Assembly (NCBI GenBank): GCA_905250125.1
Contig: CAJNOL010000454.1
Location: 1,619-65,618 of the forward strand
Length of the DNA: 64,000 nt
Direction of reading: 5' to 3'
Source: Rotaria sordida
Taxonomy: Eukaryota > Rotifera > Eurotatoria > Philodinida > Philodinidae
Of this stretch, positions 24,079 to 35,863 are shown one piece after another. Every line of letters begins with the position of its first letter. Within the stretch, counting starts at the first letter, position 1. The notes beneath the pieces were generated by a model. That model had not been told where the DNA came from. It saw nothing but the letters and a program-made list of their open reading frames with translations, and did no database searches. A program made the position numbers and the translations under genes.

Positions 24079-25628
24079 GTTTATGATAAGTGAATAAGGA
24101 TGAAACTATATATACACTTGAATGAATCAACACATTATATAGTCGTTTTCCTTCTGACGTATATCATCATATATAGAAACGATAAAAAAAAATGTATTCG
24201 ATAGTGGACGATTGAATTTTCATCTTCTCTTTGAATAGATGTCATCGATCTACTGATTGATTCCTAGTTTTCGAAATAATTCCGTCGTTCTATAATTTCT
24301 TTGAAATTTTATTTTAAGATAGTTCGTTTTGATCTACATTATTTTTTAAGATCGTTTTTTTTTTAAATAAATTATGAAGGATGGCAAAAATTAATTTATT
24401 TCATATATCCTGGTAAAAATTTTCTTAGCATAAATATTCGTAACGAAACCGAGTATATTGATTGTATTCTATTATGATGGTTGCCACTATCTATTAGAAA
24501 CGAAACCAATAATACGATCTATTTAGTTAGATATTGTCTATGAATTTGGTTCTGATTAGTTTATTTTAAATAGTAATTTTATGAAGTATGTTATATTTAG
24601 CAACGATGAATTGATTCGTGGCTTACGACATTAGTATAGTTATGCAACGGTGTTCACTAACGTTTGTCATAATAGATGAAATATAAAATTCATCGTTGTT
24701 GTTCATATTATCTAGTCTTTTTACTATTATACGGCGTATGATGACTTGGTCCGCTGTACATGTGATAATCAAGCTATACTCATGGAGCAGAACATTGAAG
24801 GAAACGGACTGCGTAACGCGTTTCCAAGATTATAGATTGCGTTTTGCTACCGTCATTTTTTGAAACGATCCGAAAAGCTTTTTTCGAGATTGGGTTTCGA
24901 GACGTTTCCGAAGTAGAATGTTGTCGAACGCACTTCGGTCGACAAACGGCGTGTTCCATAGATATAAATTGGGGAAAACGTGAAACGCGTGTCGCTTTGG
25001 TTTTGCTTGGAATGATGCAAAATATATCCGCTCTGCATGCAGAATCTTGCAGGAATTCACCCATATAAAATCTATGAATTAAGCAAAGTGAACTCTTTGA
25101 CATTATTTTGGAAATGATATGAAATAGTACTTGAAGGTTTTGCTCCTTGCACTATTTTAGAACATGAAAATCATGACCCAAATTTTTTGAAGGCAAGATT
25201 AAAACTGAATTCTTCTAAAAGTTTAGGTTGTTAGGCTGCTATCTAAATCTGATTCGAAGTTAGACTAATATTGAACATCAAAATGTAACAAAAAAATATT
25301 TGTCTTTAAAAACTCATTTCTTTACGCTTTTATTGAAAGAAAAAGCGTTTCGTAACGTTCAACCAAGAATTGCTTTAAAAATTGAACAATTCGAGAAGAT
25401 TTAGTAAAGACTGACCACTAATATAATGAATACGGCAACTTGGTTTGGTTATTTTTGAACAAAAGAATTCTCGCATTATTTATAATTTGAATAATTATTA
25501 GTATGAATTCATACTTGGACTACTTTATAGTAACTGATGATACTGTGTACAATACTACTAAATATGATTTTAGTTCTTACATTGTTGATGTAAGCGTGAC
25601 TTTTTAACAAAAAAGATTCGCTTACAAA
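24079..25628. other. Intergenic stretch before the Mutator-like element
   Basis: No gene recognised. A GC-richer patch at 24780-25080 has overlapping open frames on both strands (up to 107 codons) and ACGCGTTTC motifs that recur near 28285-28320, suggesting a degenerate dispersed repeat. The last bases hold TGTAAGCG, complementary to the target duplication that follows. Confidence 0.4.
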
Positions 25629-25770
25629 GAGTTACTCTCGACTCGTCCCCAACTCGTCCCCAATTCGTCCCCAATTCGTCCCCTCCACATTAATTGACTC
25701 TCAACTCGTCCCCCACAAAATTCGTACCCCATTAATTGATTCTCAATTCGTCCCCCAATCCAATGGCTAC
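25629..25770 (+). repeat. Left terminal inverted repeat of the Mutator-like element
   Basis: It contains several CTCGTCCCC / TTCGTCCCC units and two TTAATTGA(C/T)TCTCAA units, which also make it a small direct-repeat array. Confidence 0.85.
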
Positions 25771-25884
25771 TAATTGGTGACTAATTTGATAAACAGACGA
25801 TTTTCAACAATCAGCTGTTTTATTCAAGAGTAACAAAGAAACAAGAAAAAAAAAAAGAAACAAGAAAAAAAAAAGAAACAAAAA

Positions 25885-27394
25885 TCATTTGACAAGTTTT
25901 GTCTTCAAAGCGCGTCCGCATTTGATCGCGAGTTGCATATCAGCGATCAATCCGCCCTTATGGTCGTTCAGAAGGAGCTCGAGATTCTCGTCAATAGCAT
26001 CGTTCACCTTCTTTCGTTTGCGTAATTGAACTCGCGACTCTTCGGACTTGTGATGCTGGTATTCGTGCTCATCGCGCAATAATTCGATAAAGTTGAAGAT
26101 GTGCGGATGCACAGGGAACTGACATTTGAGTCGTTGATTGAGGCCCTCAACGTGATTATTCGTGCGTGGTAGTTTGTTGACCAACAACTCGTGAACATTC
26201 CATATCTCTGCGTGATAGCGTGCAGAGCTGCTGTCAACGTACGTAGAAACGATGTAATCGTTGAATTTGGTTGCAGATACGTGCTCGGGAGTATATTCAT
26301 CCATAACTTCCGTCCACGTACGTTCAATCAGTTCAGGAGGAATCAAGGCAAGACCAATAGCAGCGAGAAACCAGTGATCCGCGCGTTTCTTCTCCTCCGG
26401 TGAAATGTCAGTGTTCTCCTCGTCTGTAGAAGACGAAAGATGACGAATGAGACCGAGTTCTTGGATTTTTCTCCAAAGACTCTGTGCATAATGAAAAAGG
26501 CAGCCGGTGACAGATGCTGTAGGAAAGAGACGACAGAAAGAGTTCATAGTTGCGATTTCAAAGTCAATCGTGAGTCGCCGTGGCTGAAGATTGAGATCGA
26601 GCTTTCGAGCAAGCGAGATCACGTGGCCGAAGATCTTCGTGTAAACTTGCTCGTCTTTCTTCGTCGTAAGACAGTACACACACGGGATCATGAAGCCGTT
26701 CGAGAAGCCACACAAAATGTAGACTTGGGCAAAAAATGAGAGGACGAATTCTGAATGTGCCATCTGAGTGCCATTGCTCGCACTCAGAAAGAAAGTTGAG
26801 GCTCCAGTCTGATGCAAACATCAACAGCCGATCTTCTCCATACAGTTCGTCTACGATCAAGAACGGTTCTCCGTGCTTGGCAAGTCGCCAAACGTCTGGA
26901 ATAACGAGATCGACCAGTGACTTCGGTAATGATGGATAATTCTTCGATCGACTTCGATACAGTGAAGCATCAACATTTTCAAATGTAGGAAAGAATAGAC
27001 CAGTCGCTAGACCGGGATGACTGATGCGAACTTTAACGATTTCTTGTGTATAGATTTTTGGAATCGGTGTAGTCTCCTCTCGTGCACGTTTTTTCATATT
27101 ATCAACTGCTTCGTCGACTAGAGATTTGCCGGCAGAAGCTGATTGTTGACAAGTATGAGTAGATGGCTCGCGAAGAACTTTTGCATCGATTGTGCAAAGA
27201 GAAAGCGTGCTAGCGCAGCCACGATCTCGACAACGCCACTCGTTGCTCGTCTTTCGTGCACGCTTCTTTGTATATTGATGAGAATTGTAATTGAGTATAG
27301 GTTGACCACGCTCCGAAGATGTGAATAGCAGCATTTCTTGGAGCAGAGAGAATGTCAGTAATGAATGTAATACACTACTAAGAAAACACATCAT
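25885..27394 (-). pseudogene. FLYWCH zinc finger plus MULE transposase, one frameshift
   Basis: The first frame (27394 to about 26731) holds a FLYWCH-type zinc finger ([13 protein letters not shown], then [10 protein letters not shown] and a STHTC end) and the start of the MULE transposase domain with the first catalytic Asp in WHSDGTF. The second frame (about 26736 to 25885) continues it: [14 protein letters not shown], the second Asp in LTIDFE, the CLFHYAQSLWRKI motif and the presumed catalytic Glu in NNHVEGLNQ. The frames meet in a run of six A (T on the coding strand) at 26731-26736; one base too many would explain the break, either a real mutation or a homopolymer error. All three catalytic residues are retained. 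By family it would cut and paste the surrounding element. Apart from the frameshift it looks recently active. Confidence 0.85.
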
Positions 27395-27479
27395 ATATAT
27401 ATATATATATAGAGTGGACTAGGCAGCAATCAATTTTCTCATTGATGACTATTATTCGTGTATTTGTTTCTCATTGTTT

Positions 27480-27617
27480 CTAAACAAGGACGGACTAATT
27501 GAGGGGACGAATTGAGAGTCAATCAACTATGAACGAATTTTGTTGGGGACGAATTGAGAGTCAATTAAGGGGGGACCAGTTGGGATAATTGACAAGGGGG
27601 ACCAGTCGAGAGGGCCC
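27480..27617 (-). repeat. Right terminal inverted repeat of the Mutator-like element
   Basis: Reverse-complement relative of the left end, with GGGGACGAATTGAGAGTCAA units. The outermost units read GGGGGACCAGT where the left end has GACGAGT, so the two ends have diverged. Confidence 0.85.
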
Positions 27618-28933
27618 CGCTTACAAAAGATAACTCCTTCCATTTAGTGATATAATTGGATATAAGCATGACGAATTTACATTTACAAAAATCTATTAAA
27701 TCAAGAAAGTAATTAGAAAGAATAAATTTTAAATTTTTTAAAATTTATATCTAGAAATTCAATTTTTAAAATATCAAATACAACTTAAATCGACTAAATT
27801 CTTTTCCGTTGGATATTTAAATTTAAATTTGAAAGAGTTTAAATTAAAAACATATCAAGAGAAGATCGCACTCGTAATTTGATATAGGCAGCAAAGAAAT
27901 GATAATTTTTAATTCATTGGAATGGAAAACTGAAAATCTAATTTAATAAGTTTAAGCAAGGCTCTCAATGACAGTAGAATAAGCACTTGTTCTATTAGAT
28001 TATTTTAGTTGAACGGTTTGTACACATATCGTCTACTCTTATGCTCTCATGTTCGAATCTATGTCTTGACTTTATTAAAATTCATGTTAGTTATAGTTCT
28101 AAAGATCTACGAAAAAATGTAAACGAGTACATGAACTGTATTTGCAACTCAAGATATATGAAGCAATTGACGGTTTTCAGTTTTTTTTCCATCTAGAATA
28201 TACGACACCATAGTTTGAAAAATACTACAAAATTTTTTAGAAAAACAATCGTTCCACAGCGTCTGGTTTAACAGATGTGAAACGCGTCAAATCGGTCAGG
28301 ATTAACGCGTTTCGCAATTATGAAAAAACGAGTTTTGAGAACGCTTTTTTTTCGCAGAAATTTACGCCACACCGTTTTTTCCTTACTCTGTACTTTAAAC
28401 CAGAAAAGTATTGTGAGTCTTGCTATGCTCTAAAATTCATTTCATCAATGTTTTATCAGAGTTTGAAATTTTAGTATTATTATTATTCAGTTTTAGATAA
28501 TCGAGGGTGAACGCAGACTAAAGAAAATGGGATCAAATACCTGCATCAATCAATAGTCAGAGATAATGAAATTGAAATGAATGAATAGATAGTATCGATT
28601 AATTGATCGAAAATTCTATAAAAAACCATAATTTTGTAGTTAAACTCGTCAATTGTTTTTTTTTTCAGTAAAAATCGGCATATTGCAAGGGCACATTTTC
28701 GAAATAATTAAAGATTTGATTAATTTTGAATATTTTCAATCGAAATTTCTCTCAATTAATATGATTTAGTATTGAGATGAATTATTTCTCTGGTTGGTAT
28801 ATAAAATGATAGAGTAGTGATTTTATAATAATCTTTTTTTAAGACAGAATAAAATATTTTCTTTAAATACGAAAGAATTTTTTTTTCTTAATATATTTCA
28901 CTGTTTTAATACTTTTTAAAATCTATTTTTTAG
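27618..28933. other. AT-rich intergenic stretch
   Basis: No gene recognised. A short GC-richer patch at 28255-28330 with AACGCGTTTC resembles the patch near 24.8 kb. Exons belonging to the broken lectin gene that follows may lie here but could not be identified. Confidence 0.4.
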
Positions 28934-29686
28934 CAATAACAACAACTACTATGACAACATCGACAACTGTTAGTACATCAACATTGTTAACTACAACCGG
29001 TAAAATGATACTTTAATAATTAAAATTCATAAGAGATTTACAAAGCTAAATCACATAATTAATGGAAAAAAGCTTTTGTCGAAGGTTCCACAAATTATCT
29101 CCTGAAATCTTTGATATTTTCATTTATTCATGAGAATAGTTGAGTGAGAAATGTTCAACTGTCATTTGTTTTGTAGGAGAAGTATAATAGTTTACACTAT
29201 AGAATAGTTGCTGCACTTAATTGCATAAAAGTATTCCTCACTTTTATTGTTAATTCCTTCTGCTTGATATAAAATGTAAAATGTTTTTATTTTTTTATTT
29301 TACCTGCTCCATCGTCTTATTGTATATCAAGTATTCCTGGTTCTTGATCAAATAATGTATTTCTTTATTCTAATTTACAAATTTATGCATTTGGCTTATC
29401 TAATTATCAATTAGGTGTTTATAGAGTAAATAGTACTACAAATGCAACTTCAATAGCTATTTAGACTGCTACTCAAAGTTCAACTGCTTCATGTACTTTT
29501 GCCTTATAAACAGATCGAAATTTGGTTGTTTATGGAACAGCTGGTGGAGTATTTTGGGCTGCTGGTGTTAATAATGGTGGTAGTGGACGTCCATATTGTT
29601 TAAGAATGTAGGATTCAGGAAATGTTCAATGGATTGATAATTCATCTACTATTGTTTGGTAAACAAACTCAGCACAAACTGGATAA
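28934..29686 (+). pseudogene. Bulb-type (mannose-binding) lectin gene broken only by stop codons
   Basis: A 66-bp exon (28934-28999) with clean splice signals encodes a Thr-rich linker (TTTTMTTSTTVSTST). A second segment (29304-29686) reads through 127 codons without a frameshift as a B_lectin domain, including TDRNLVVYG and DSGNVQW with the usual Asn-x-Val core. It is interrupted by TGA at 29345, TAG at 29462, TAA at 29507, TAG at 29609, TAA at 29660 and TAA at 29684. At 29507 and 29609 the family has a conserved Gln (LQTDGNLV, MQDDGNLV); at the others Gln is plausible, and TGA fits Arg. Five ordinary CAA codons are intact. The expected splice acceptor before 29304 reads AC instead of AG, with phase otherwise matching. 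Most likely a pseudogene decayed by C-to-T changes; a reassigned TAA/TAG code is the alternative. Confidence 0.7.
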
Positions 29687-32600
29687 GACTGTTTTTTTTC
29701 TATTTTCTAAAGAATTAATTGAATCATTTATCATTGAATATTTAATCAAAGTTAACAAATACAGGTTTTTTAATTATTTTATCTAAACGAAGGTTTTAAA
29801 ACAAAATTAATTAATTATTTATTTTTAAACAAAAAATTATAAATAAATGTTTGTTAGTTAAAAAAATAGATCAAAAGATATTCAAGTTATATTGATATGT
29901 TTCACAGTATCATATGTTGAAAAATGATCATCATAGTATATAGAAACGACATCTTTAAAAGTGAAAAAAACTTATTCAACTTTTTGTTTAATTTTGTAGA
30001 GTGTTTAGAGACTCTAACTTTGTCAATGTCAATATCCCGCATCTACCGGGCGCGAGACTAGAAGAGATGGGACTTGAAATATGTCTCAGAGTCTAGACCA
30101 AAAGTAGAATCGGATCAAAAAATAGAACTCTGTACATGTTTATCCTTCTCTCATTGGCTGTTTCACACGCTTTCAAGGCTAATGAAACTTACAATTACAT
30201 ATATTGAGACTGAACTTTTCTGAATAACGTCGAGTACTTCTGCTAGTTTACAATAATTTTCTACGTTGAGAATTTGTGCATTTATGAAAGAAAAAATGAA
30301 ATGATTGTATTAGATACTAATGGTGATTTGATAATATGACAGTAGTGTCAAACTTGAAAGTTGAATTCAAGTATTCAACTATTAACCTTTTAAATTATTT
30401 AAGATTCCAATTATCACTTGTTCTACTTCGTCTTCACTCTCACCCGTAACTATTTTAAGGATAAGAGTGAAGAGAATATCGAGGATATGAAACTTTTTCA
30501 ATCATGGAAATTTTTCATTTTTCTTTTATCGAACCACTAGAGATCAGTGATTAATGTTCACCGTTTCATCTCTATGGTATTTTGCAAAAATTCGGCAAAT
30601 TTCTTTGATTTGATTTTCTAATTTAGTAATCTTAGTTGCAGTATTTTCTGAAACATGTAAATGTACGATTAAAAATTTGCTTGTTCCTTATCGTTTAGGG
30701 TTGCTAATCATAATAAAACATGTGAATGCTGACGTTAAAAATGATCACCTATGTTTGAGTCTATTTTTCCTAGATATTTTTCTATCAATATCTAGTTTCA
30801 TTACTTGTTGACTATGACTTTTATTCAAACATTAAAGTTCGTTTACACACGCCTCTTAAATCAACTAATGTTATATTATACTGATGTCACGTTTACTATA
30901 ATATCAGCCATGTTACATGCACTTATTTTCAATTAATTATATTTTTTTTTTGTCATTGAGTCGATGTTATAGTATTTGTTTATCCAAGGACAGCTCGTAC
31001 ATGTATACGTATAAATGGTAGGTCTTTACCTTCATTTACATCATACAAGGATAACAACACAAAATGAGGACATTACACACAATTGATGTCGTAGAAGAAT
31101 GATATATGGCTGGCTGATATACAAGGATATTATTCAAGGAGAAAGAAACGGCGTTTCATCTATTTTTAAAAAATTTGAAGTAGAAGATAAGTATGAAAGC
31201 CTCGCTTTTTTCTCCTTGACATTATCACGTAGTAATCACAGCATGCTTAATCACCATAATCAGTATATCCTAAGTTTTGAAAATACATCATTTTATACTT
31301 TTTTAACAGGTGTACTGTCGATTAGTATGTGAAGATGTATTTCAAGAGAGTTCCATAGATAATTACTAGTTGACAAAGCAACTAGTAGAAGTAAATTTTC
31401 AGCTTGAATTCTTCTGATGGATATGTCGACAATGATCAAGTAAGGGTTGCATTTTGAATTGATATTACTATAGATGTTTTAATATAAAATTTTGAAAAAA
31501 TCGATACAGATAAATTTGACGTGTTATCAGCCTCTCTTTTTAACAAACTAATTACACTATTATCGATTTTCAAAAAAAAAAGAAGAAAAGTAGGTAGGAT
31601 AGTTATAACTTTCTAACAAAAAGAGCTGGATAGATGTGAATAATTTCTCAAGTATTTTCGAAGTAAATTTGACGAAGCACAGCTGAAAAATAGACAACTC
31701 TATTAGAAAATAATCTTTTTTAGTAAAAAAAAATGACGTGTGTTTCTTACTTTGCTCCTCTAGAATTTATTTGTACATGAGTTCACATACCTCACTATCC
31801 TCTTTTGAATGCTGATAACTGTAGTATTCCAGCTTTTTTTGTTAAAAAATTATAAACATTCTACTGATTCAACTTCTTTTCTTTTAAAATGGATAATATT
31901 TCATAGAAAATTATTCATAAAGATTCTAGTTAGATGTTATTATTTCATGAAAGGCATATAATGTTCTTTCAAAATGATTAAAGATAAATTGTATTCTTGC
32001 AAAACTATGGACATATTAGAAACAAAAAAGAAAACGCCCCTTACTGTTTTCTAGGAATATTGAATTGGCATTAACATTCGAAAAAATTGTAAAACGTGCA
32101 TAGTAGAATTCAAAATTTGCTCTCATGGATTAGCATTATTATTAAAGAATAATTGAAAGAATTTTTAATAAATATTAATAATGAAGTAGTACAGTCTATG
32201 AAAATAAAACGTAAAGTTTGCAATGTCCAACTAATAAAAAAAAAATAATATGGTCTGTTTCGATGAAATTTCTTTAGTCGTAACAGTATTATCGAGTCAA
32301 TCTATGAACACAAAAAAATTTTTGTTCATTAATCACGACATATTTTGAATCTGTTAAATAAACCTTTTTTTAATTTTTTTTTAAAATAAACAAAATATAA
32401 TTTAAAAGTGAAGCTATGTTAATCAATTAGTTTTTTTAAAATTTTTTCCTGTCTCAATAAATGAATGTTGTTGCAGATCGTAGATATATTATTTCATGAC
32501 TCATAGTAGAAACATTTGTTGACAGAAAATAAAAATATAACTATTTCTGCTCAAACGAAAAGAAAGAAAAGAAGAGACGACATTTTTATGATTCAATCCA

Positions 32601-32724
32601 AAGTATGAAGCAATAAACTCTAGTGACTATCTATTCCGTTCATATATAGGTTCTGCTTTTTTTTTCTTCGATTTTCAAAGGTAACCAAAGTAAATTTTTA
32701 TTTTATATTAATGAATATATATAT
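29687..32724. other. 3-kb AT-rich stretch without recognised genes
   Basis: No coding region is supported; the 77-codon frame at 31099 is featureless. A locally GC-richer patch at 30030-30110 (CATCTACCGGGCGCGAGACT) could be a repeat fragment. Long A/T runs are common. Confidence 0.4.
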
Positions 32725-33522
32725 ATAGTGGTGGCCAAAATTATAGGAAAAGACCGTTTTTTAGTGTTTTTTTAGTTTTTTCATATATGTTTTTTCGAGT
32801 GATGACGACTTGTATGTCTTAACATATGTATTTCAGTGTGATCTTTCCGATGGTGTAGTCAGATTTGGTCGTTTCCGATTTCAAGTTTCAGAAAATGGAA
32901 ATTTATTGGAAATCACGTTTTTAAAAATCAATGGAAAAAACGTTGGTCAGACTCAGTGTTTTGGCTCCTACAACAAAATTATAGATGAGCGCACATTTTA
33001 CATACCTACATCAGATAGAGGACAATTTTTGCTACAAAATAAAGTGTTCCCGAGTTCTAACGAATATTTTATTGAAAAATTGATAACATTTTTACGTTAA
33101 AAAGAAAAAAAATCGCGATTTTTAAGCCAAATTTGACATAAAAAATGCTCTTTGCTTTTAAAATATTATCACTTTTTCAATAAAATATTTGTCAGAACTC
33201 AGGAATACTTTATTTTGTAGCAAAAATTGTCCTCTATCTGATGTAGGCATGTAAAATGTGCGCTCATCTATATTTTTGTTGTAGGAGCCAAAACACTGAG
33301 CATGACCAACGTTTTTTCCCATTGATTTTTAAAAACGTGATTTCCAATAAATTTCTATTTTCTGAAACTTGAAATCGGAAACGACCAAATCTGACTACAC
33401 CATCGGAAAGATCACACTGAAACGCATACGTTTAGACATGCAAGTCGTCATCACTCGAAAAAAAATATATGAAAAAACTAAAAAAACACTAAAAAACGGT
33501 CTTTTCTTATAATTTTGGCCAC

Positions 33523-33528
<6 letters not shown>
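32725..33528. mobile_element. Tc1/mariner-type foldback element, arms ~350 bp
   Basis: The left end AGTGGTGGCCAAAATTATAG and the right end, on the opposite strand, CAATGGTGGCCAAAATTATA start like many Tc1/mariner elements and sit in TA-rich flanks, as expected for TA target sites. Arms pair almost perfectly from 32727 to about 33075 and from about 33180 to 33528, with a loop of roughly 100 bp. A 96-codon frame (32810-33100) lies within the stem and shows no transposase motif, so it is not called as a gene. Confidence 0.85.
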
Positions 33529-33562
<34 letters not shown>

Positions 33563-33582
33563 ATGAAATATTTTAAGATAGA

Positions 33583-34233
33583 ATGCCTATAACAATGTCG
33601 TATGATTCAAATAGACAACGAAATCGTTTAAGAAAGGTTAATAAATATATTTGTATAGGAGCATCAGATGCACTTGGATATGGAACATCAAATCCATCAA
33701 AAGATGGTTGGGTTCCATTATTTTCATCTTTAATATCAGCTAAACAAGTAATTAATCTTGCTCAAGCTGGATCAACTTTGCATGAGGCTATGCGACAACA
33801 GTTACCAAAAGTATTTTATCATAGACCAGATATTATAACTATTTGGTTAGTTGTTAATGATTTTGGTGAACAAGTTAATCATATATCAATTTTGAATAGT
33901 TATAAAACAGACCTCGATTCAATGTTATTTCAATTACGAACTAAATTAGATAGAAATACCAGAATTCTTGTTGGAAATATTCCTGATTTATCTCAAGTTG
34001 ATACGCTTAATTCATGTGGAATTCCAAAATTTCTTTTAAAATTTGTAATTAAACGATGGAATAATGCTATTAAACATATTGTTAAAAATAATCATTGTGA
34101 TCTTGTGGATTTCTATTCTCATTGGAAAGAATTAGGTGAACATCCAGAATATATTTCATCTGATGGTTTTCATCCGTCAAAAGAAGGTTATCGAAAAATT
34201 GCACAACTTTTCTATCAACATTATTTAAAATAA
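33583..34233 (+). CDS. SGNH/GDSL-type hydrolase, probably of bacterial origin
   Basis: A single exon of 216 codons, starting at ATG 33583 (a second ATG four codons later is equally possible). The SGNH blocks are in order: block I as CIGASDALGYG (Ser in GASD instead of GDSL), a Gly block in NLAQAGSTLHEA, block III Asn in WLVVNDFGE, and block V as DGFHPSKEGY with the catalytic Asp and His. The length matches bacterial lysophospholipase L1-like esterases. There is no signal peptide, so it is probably a cytoplasmic esterase or lipase; the substrate is unknown. The sequence pattern (WVPLFSSLI, VGNIPDLS) reminds me of actinobacterial and chloroflexal esterases. No intron is visible. Codon use is as AT-rich as the host's, which would fit an old, adapted transfer. 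The Tc1-like foldback ends 55 bases upstream. Confidence 0.85.
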   Translation: MPITMSYDSNRQRNRLRKVNKYICIGASDALGYGTSNPSKDGWVPLFSSLISAKQVINLAQAGSTLHEAMRQQLPKVFYHRPDIITIWLVVNDFGEQVNHISILNSYKTDLDSMLFQLRTKLDRNTRILVGNIPDLSQVDTLNSCGIPKFLLKFVIKRWNNAIKHIVKNNHCDLVDFYSHWKELGEHPEYISSDGFHPSKEGYRKIAQLFYQHYLK

Positions 34234-35196
34234 ATAATTTTATTTTCTCAGACTTAATTTTTAAGAATTTTTTATTTCATCTAATACAAAATGTATTTAT
34301 CAAATAATGAACATAACTCTTTCAATCAATTGATAAACCCAATTGAATTTTTTTTCATAAATAAATTTAATAATTGATTCTTATATATTAACACAATCCA
34401 ACGCTGTTGACAATATTTAAATACTAAAAATTTTAATTGACTCATGTAGTTTCGCAAATGAATAAATTTATTGATGTTGGTAGAATTTTATATCGAAATC
34501 ACATGTTTTGTTCGTACTTTCATCTGTGAGTTAAATCTATTCGGTACGTCCAATAATGGTATTTATTTTGCTATTCTAACACTCAAAAAATTATGTTTCT
34601 TTTCACATAGAGCACTCCATTATGTATAAATGAACTAGACGGAATAGAGCAGTGACATAATCAAGGCGAAGGATAAAGACACATATATACCAGATAGGTA
34701 GTGAGAATTTCTCAACACAAAGGATAGGCATTGAAATAAAGACAGATCATTGATATAAAAAAAAGCCAAAGAATAACAGATATCATGTATGAGCAAGGTA
34801 TCTATTAGCACAATCATCTTTTGAAGTATGCCAAAGAAGACTAATAAGACATTTCTTAGACACAGAGAATATGCGGGATGTATAACATGTTACTTACACA
34901 ATGCTTGAATCGTAGGTCTAACAAATAAGAGTGCGACAGAATTAGCTATTGTGTTTAAAGATCACCATTAGAAATCAACCATCTAGTACATGTGGTAGAA
35001 GCACGTTCATGAACTTTATTTTGTTCCAATGAACCACCTTCGAGAAAACCGTATTTTAGATCTTCTCGAGCATCCTTTCGATAAAGTGATAGCAAAAAAA
35101 ATCATCTGTTTGTGTTGAATCATTATTTTTCATCAACTGTTGTTTACCAACTATTCTCTCTACTATGCGCAACGATGATGGTAATGTTTCACTGAT
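34234..35196. other. Intergenic stretch
   Basis: No gene recognised. A modestly GC-richer block around 34640-34820 has no long frame in either direction. Confidence 0.4.
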
Positions 35197-35257
35197 GGAG
35201 GGTGTGGATGTGGGGTGTGGGTGTGTGGTCTCTTCTTAACACTCACACCCATACCCG
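35197..35257. repeat. Telomere-like hairpin (H13)
   Basis: GGAGGGTGTGGATGTGGGG and GTGTGGGTGTG, loop TGGTCTCTTCTTAA, then CACTCACACCCATACCC. Confidence 0.85.
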
Positions 35258-35863
35258 GATGTGATCATGGGAGAAGAATGGAATCGAATTGAAATATCTA
35301 GGAAATGGACTTGAATACCTTTTCAATAAATCTACTTGTTCAACTGTGTCTTTTTTCCTGTAAAATTCTCGTACCTTATTGTAAACCGGATGTTAATATG
35401 TATCAGTGAAGAACTTATCTATCTACAAGTGTCACTGTACGCTAAAACTGTTCTAAACATATAATAAAACAAAAATGTCTATGAAAACAAACAAAACGAA
35501 AGACATACCGACAAAAAAACATACCAAGTCGTCAAATTCTTAAACAAAAAAGGGAGAAAAAAAGGAAAAAAATTCTATGACAATATAAACAAAAAACGAA
35601 AAAAGAACGAATTTAAAAAAAAATGAGTCAACAAGTAATTTGGAGAAAAAAGATCTAACTCGTTCGCCTGTCTTAGGCACGTCGAAAGTGGCCTTATTGG
35701 CTCCAAAATATTTTTTCGAATTGTGAGTGCAGTTGTGATAAAAGTATTGCGGACTAGTTTTAATAGAATTAAGAATCAAAAAATAACAATAAGTATTCTT
35801 GACAAACAACAAATAATCTAAAAATTCAATACCAAACTTTTGTTTTATTTACATTTATGAGAG
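35258..35863. other. Intergenic stretch
   Basis: A-rich sequence (35520-35640 is mostly A and G). A 90-codon minus-strand frame here is low complexity and not supported as a gene. Confidence 0.4.

Larger units (their letters stand above)
25629..27617. mobile_element. Mutator-like DNA transposon with 10-bp target duplication
   Basis: CGCTTACAAA occurs at 25619-25628 and again at 27618-27627, a 10-bp target-site duplication of the size expected for Mutator-like elements. Inverted repeats of about 130 bp lie inside: the left end begins GAGTTACTCTCGACTCG and the right end, on the opposite strand, GGGGCCCTCTCGACTGG, both followed by repeated AATTCGTCCCC and TTAATTGACTCTCAA motifs. The element is 1,989 bp and carries one transposase gene on the minus strand. 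Its base composition is clearly richer in G and C than its surroundings, which suggests a fairly recent arrival. Confidence 0.9.

Noticed and set aside
24780-25103. Overlapping open frames on both strands up to 107 codons
   Set aside because: No recognisable domain, and the frames overlap on both strands in a GC-richer patch; more likely a degenerate repeat.
28934-29686. Assigning the whole window to a ciliate because of in-frame TAA/TAG
   Set aside because: All other genes use normal stops and many spliceosomal introns, and families and telomere-type repeats fit a bdelloid; only one locus shows the pattern.
32810-33100. 96-codon open frame inside the Tc1-like foldback
   Set aside because: It lies in the palindromic stem, has no transposase motif, and its codons are mirrored on the other arm.
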